From contig SDUX01000001.1 of assembly GCA_008729055.1 (NCBI GenBank), forward strand, positions 4,711,951-4,775,950: a DNA stretch of 64,000 bases, written 5' to 3'. The translations under genes and the position numbers were made by a program. Shown here piece by piece: positions 61,439 to 64,000 of the stretch. The notes under the pieces were generated by a model, which was not told the DNA's origin, did no database searches, and saw only the letters and a program-made list of their open reading frames with translations. Each line of letters starts with the position of its first letter. Positions within the stretch are counted from its first letter, which is position 1. The stretch comes from Pyropia haitanensis (lineage: Eukaryota > Rhodophyta > Bangiophyceae > Bangiales > Bangiaceae).

Positions 61439-62524
61439 CTACTCTCGGAGCGATGGAAGCGGCTCGAATGCATTCTGCGATAGGCCGCCTGCGCCAGCAA
61501 GCTCCGGCACATTCCGGACAGCTTCCAGTAGACTGTGCTCGAAGTGGGAAGCGATGTTTGCTTCGCGCAGGGAAAACACAGCCAGAGCATGCCACAGGGC
61601 TTCCGGTTCCGTCGGAAATAGATGGTGATCCGACTTGAGAAGATGCGAGTACTCGCTAAAGACCTCCTCAATTGGCTGGAACTCCGGGCTGTAAGGCGGA
61701 AGTCGGAGCGGGAAGACGTTATTAATCAGGATGAAGTCGTCCGCCTCAGCCGTGTGGATGGGCACGTTGTCGTAGAGAAGCACGCAGCGATCTGGCTGCT
61801 GGCTCCCCGGAAGGCCAGGTACAAACTTGTTCATGACAGGCACCAAACCGCTCAAAAAAATTAGCCAGTCATCTGCGTTTTGGGCAGGAGGCGAACGCAT
61901 GGTGACCGAGTGGAGGACGCCGTCGTGGTAGCCAACCGCCATCATTGTTGACGTCCGCAGCATGCGCTTTTTGTCTCGAGACAGGCAGTCGTTTCGAAGA
62001 CCGCGCAGCCAGCGGCCTCGCCGTCTTCGCAGGTCCGCACCATCCTTGTGTGTCTCGTCCACCGACATTAGGCAGCAAAAGGGAATTTCCAATAAAGCCC
62101 GTGAGAACGCTGAGCGCCTCACTTGCTCGCGCTCCCGACACATCCGGTGGAGGCTCTTGTATGAGTACCCTATCGCCGGAAGAATGCGGTCGAGAATTGC
62201 AATCGAGCATTTGTAGTCGTCCCGATAACCAGGTAGACCAGATAGAACGTCGAAGACATCCTGCAGTTCACCAATAAACTGCTACGGATAGGACTGCACC
62301 ACTGCGTTGACCTCCCTGAAGAGGACAGCGTCAAACAGCACATTCTCCGCATGCCGGTTGCGGATTACTGGGTCAGGCCACCACTCGCCTGACGCCTAGT
62401 ACGCCGTACACCAGGTCTTCCCCGTATTCCGGTGACAGGCCAACCGGCGGCAGGCCTCCGTTAAAGACTCTCCTTCGAACAGGACCAACGAAATGAGCAG
62501 CATACGCGCGGTGTCGTCGAACAT
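61439..62524 (-). pseudogene. Tc1/mariner (IS630)-like DDE transposase with two in-frame TAG codons
   Basis: From the ATG at 62524 one frame of 362 codons ends in TAG at 61439. The N-terminal helix-turn-helix is visible (FDDTARMLLISLVLFEGESL, then LTEACRRLACHRNTGKTW). Catalytic blocks are CCLMSVDETHKDGADLRRRR (first Asp), VLLYDNVPIHTAEADDFILI (second Asp) and LPPYSPEFQPIEEVFSEYSH. The final Glu lies 34 or 35 residues after the second Asp, the DD34E-type spacing of the Tc1/IS630 group (DDE_3-like). The only interruptions are TAG at 62396-62398 (codon 43) and 62282-62284 (codon 81), the latter inside VQSYP-x-QFIGELQ. There are no frameshifts. Terminal inverted repeats were not found. It could be a recently silenced copy. 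Confidence 0.75.
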
Positions 62525-64000
62525 GGTACGCCGCTGAATCAGTCCAAAAAACATAACGGCGCCAGCAATTATCGATCTTGGACTGGCGAGACCAGAGCAT
62601 TAGTCACAATTGAAATATGTGTGCATCAGCAACGTCACACCAACGGCGGGAAGGACACAATGACTATGACCTACGACGAGCCTCGCAAAGCGCAACGCTT
62701 ACACGCAGACCGAGCAGTGCTGAAGGACATACGCACAGACGTAGGCAATAACGCGGCGCGCTGGGAGCACGCACAGCCGCACAGGGCGCAGCGCTGATAC
62801 AGCGTAGCTCGGCGTACATCCATTACCAAACACCAGTCATGATATGGAGTGATGAGCAAACACGAGTACCCCGTCATTGCGCACCCGCAACCAAAAAAAA
62901 GGAGTGGAAGCTAGTGTACGACGGTCAGTACTCCATCCTCATCAGGTCACATCGAGTGCATGTGAATACACGAGCCACGAGCGCACGGCAGAACAGCCAT
63001 GCGAACAGGCGCACGCGCTCCCAACACTCAAAAATGGCACGCAAAACATGCGCCGCATCACGTCACCGCCACCGCCAACACAGGCCCTGGCCCCACCAAA
63101 CCGCACCGTGACGTACCGTGTGCTCGCGAGGCGCGTCGACGAGAGCTGCGCGCGCAGGTGCGCGGGGCCGCGGGATAATCGGAGGTGGTGCGTGACAGGG
63201 AGAAAGGGGCGGGGCGCGGCGGAACACGAGATGATGCGCGGGAGGGGAAAAAACAGCAGGGGAAAAAAAAATTAGGCTGGTGCCCGACCTTGCAGTGCTG
63301 ACAGTGACGACGATGGTGGCGACGACGATGGTGGCGACGACGGTGCTCTCGAATCGCGAGATCGCGAAATGCAATGACCTGGCAGAATTAACGAGCCAGG
63401 TAAGGTCCCAGTGCATTGGAATGTGACGGCGAGAGGCCAATTGGGACGCAAATGATGATTCCATCTCACTACCGCCGGTCGGTCTGTGGCTGAGAAACGC
63501 TCTGACGCTACAGTCAGCACGATTGGCGATCGATCTGGGCTTTTGCCAGCAGAAACGTAAGCGAGTCGCGGAGTTGGATGGAATAGATCCGTAGAAACGG
63601 TGCAATCTGAAGACTGTGAGAAAGAAAAACGAGATCGCGCCTGAGGGCGCCGAAAATGTTCCGGAAATTGCAACGGTACACTCGTCGTGCATCGTCACGG
63701 CCCAATGGCAACACGATCGTTCTGTGGCCCGGTTCGAAGAGTGGGTGTCCCCCATCTGTGGCCGACTCAATGGGAATTGCCTCCAGGCTTGACCAGCGGG
63801 CGGGTGTGGTGCACGGTCCTGATGTGCGGTCGTCCCGTGCCCAGTCGCATTTGACCGGTGCCCGATCCGCGCCAGGCGTACCGAGTACTTGGCACAGCAA
63901 CGTGGGCCGGGCGCTGCTAAAAGCAGTGCGATTGGTGGTTGTCTCGTCTCGTGAGGTGGAGGCGCTTACTCTGGCTTGCCAACCGGCTGCTGTACCAGTC
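62525..64000. other. No recognisable gene
   Basis: Minus-strand 63900-63514 gives a protein-like frame (GHRTIVLPLGRDDARRVYRC) without a known motif. A 15-bp GACGATGGTGGCGAC repeat lies near 63309-63340. The window ends here, so a gene could be cut off on the right. Confidence 0.35.

Overview
The window looks like nuclear DNA of a GC-rich, probably unicellular eukaryote. Support: one convincing short GT-AG intron (29178-29281), no operon or ribosome-binding-site architecture, many microsatellites and minisatellites, and protein families typical of eukaryotic transposons. No tRNA, rRNA, CRISPR array or bacterial-type gene was recognised. The lineage cannot be named from this sequence; alga, oomycete-like protist or other protist all remain possible.

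Layout. 1-5.4 kb: decayed sequence with a hAT-type transposase remnant and a second broken minus-strand gene. 5.4-7.5 kb: non-autonomous element with 20-bp terminal inverted repeats. 9.7-14.5 kb: PIF/Harbinger module A (trihelix-like ORF1 on plus, nuclease on minus, converging), followed by an arginine/serine-rich ORF (14.5-15.3 kb). 17.4-19.3 kb: C2H2-finger, Gln/Gly-rich acidic protein of unknown function. 19.5-20.9 kb: unknown membrane protein. 21-26 kb: low-complexity DNA with palindromic motifs. 26.4-29.8 kb: Harbinger module B with an intact-looking DDE nuclease split by an intron. 29.9-31.1 kb: 1.2-kb inverted-repeat element containing a nested foldback. 32.2-35.5 kb: Mutator-like (MULE) gene 1. 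35.6-37.1 kb: a 161-bp MITE and a broken ABCC-type ABC transporter. 37.4-40.0 kb: large P-loop NTPase resembling CRN/RHS-type proteins. 41.0-47.3 kb: MULE 2, with matched terminal repeats, a near-perfect 8-bp target duplication and a 121-bp tandem repeat. 49.4-51.9 kb: non-LTR-type reverse transcriptase pseudogene. 52.0-53.6 kb: decayed ~215-bp tandem array. 55.0-59.6 kb: Harbinger module C. 61.4-62.5 kb: Tc1/mariner-like transposase.

The region is therefore a nest of at least six transposon superfamilies with a few cellular-looking genes between them. Three observations stand out. (1) A T-tract / C-G core / T-tract motif lies downstream of all four ORFs of Harbinger modules A and C, always in the sense orientation. 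(2) Stops that interrupt otherwise good frames are nearly all TAG, while most natural gene ends are TGA. (3) Several frameshifts sit in G-runs, which may reflect slippage or assembly error. The first is the best candidate for something undescribed. The second is open to an ordinary decay explanation.
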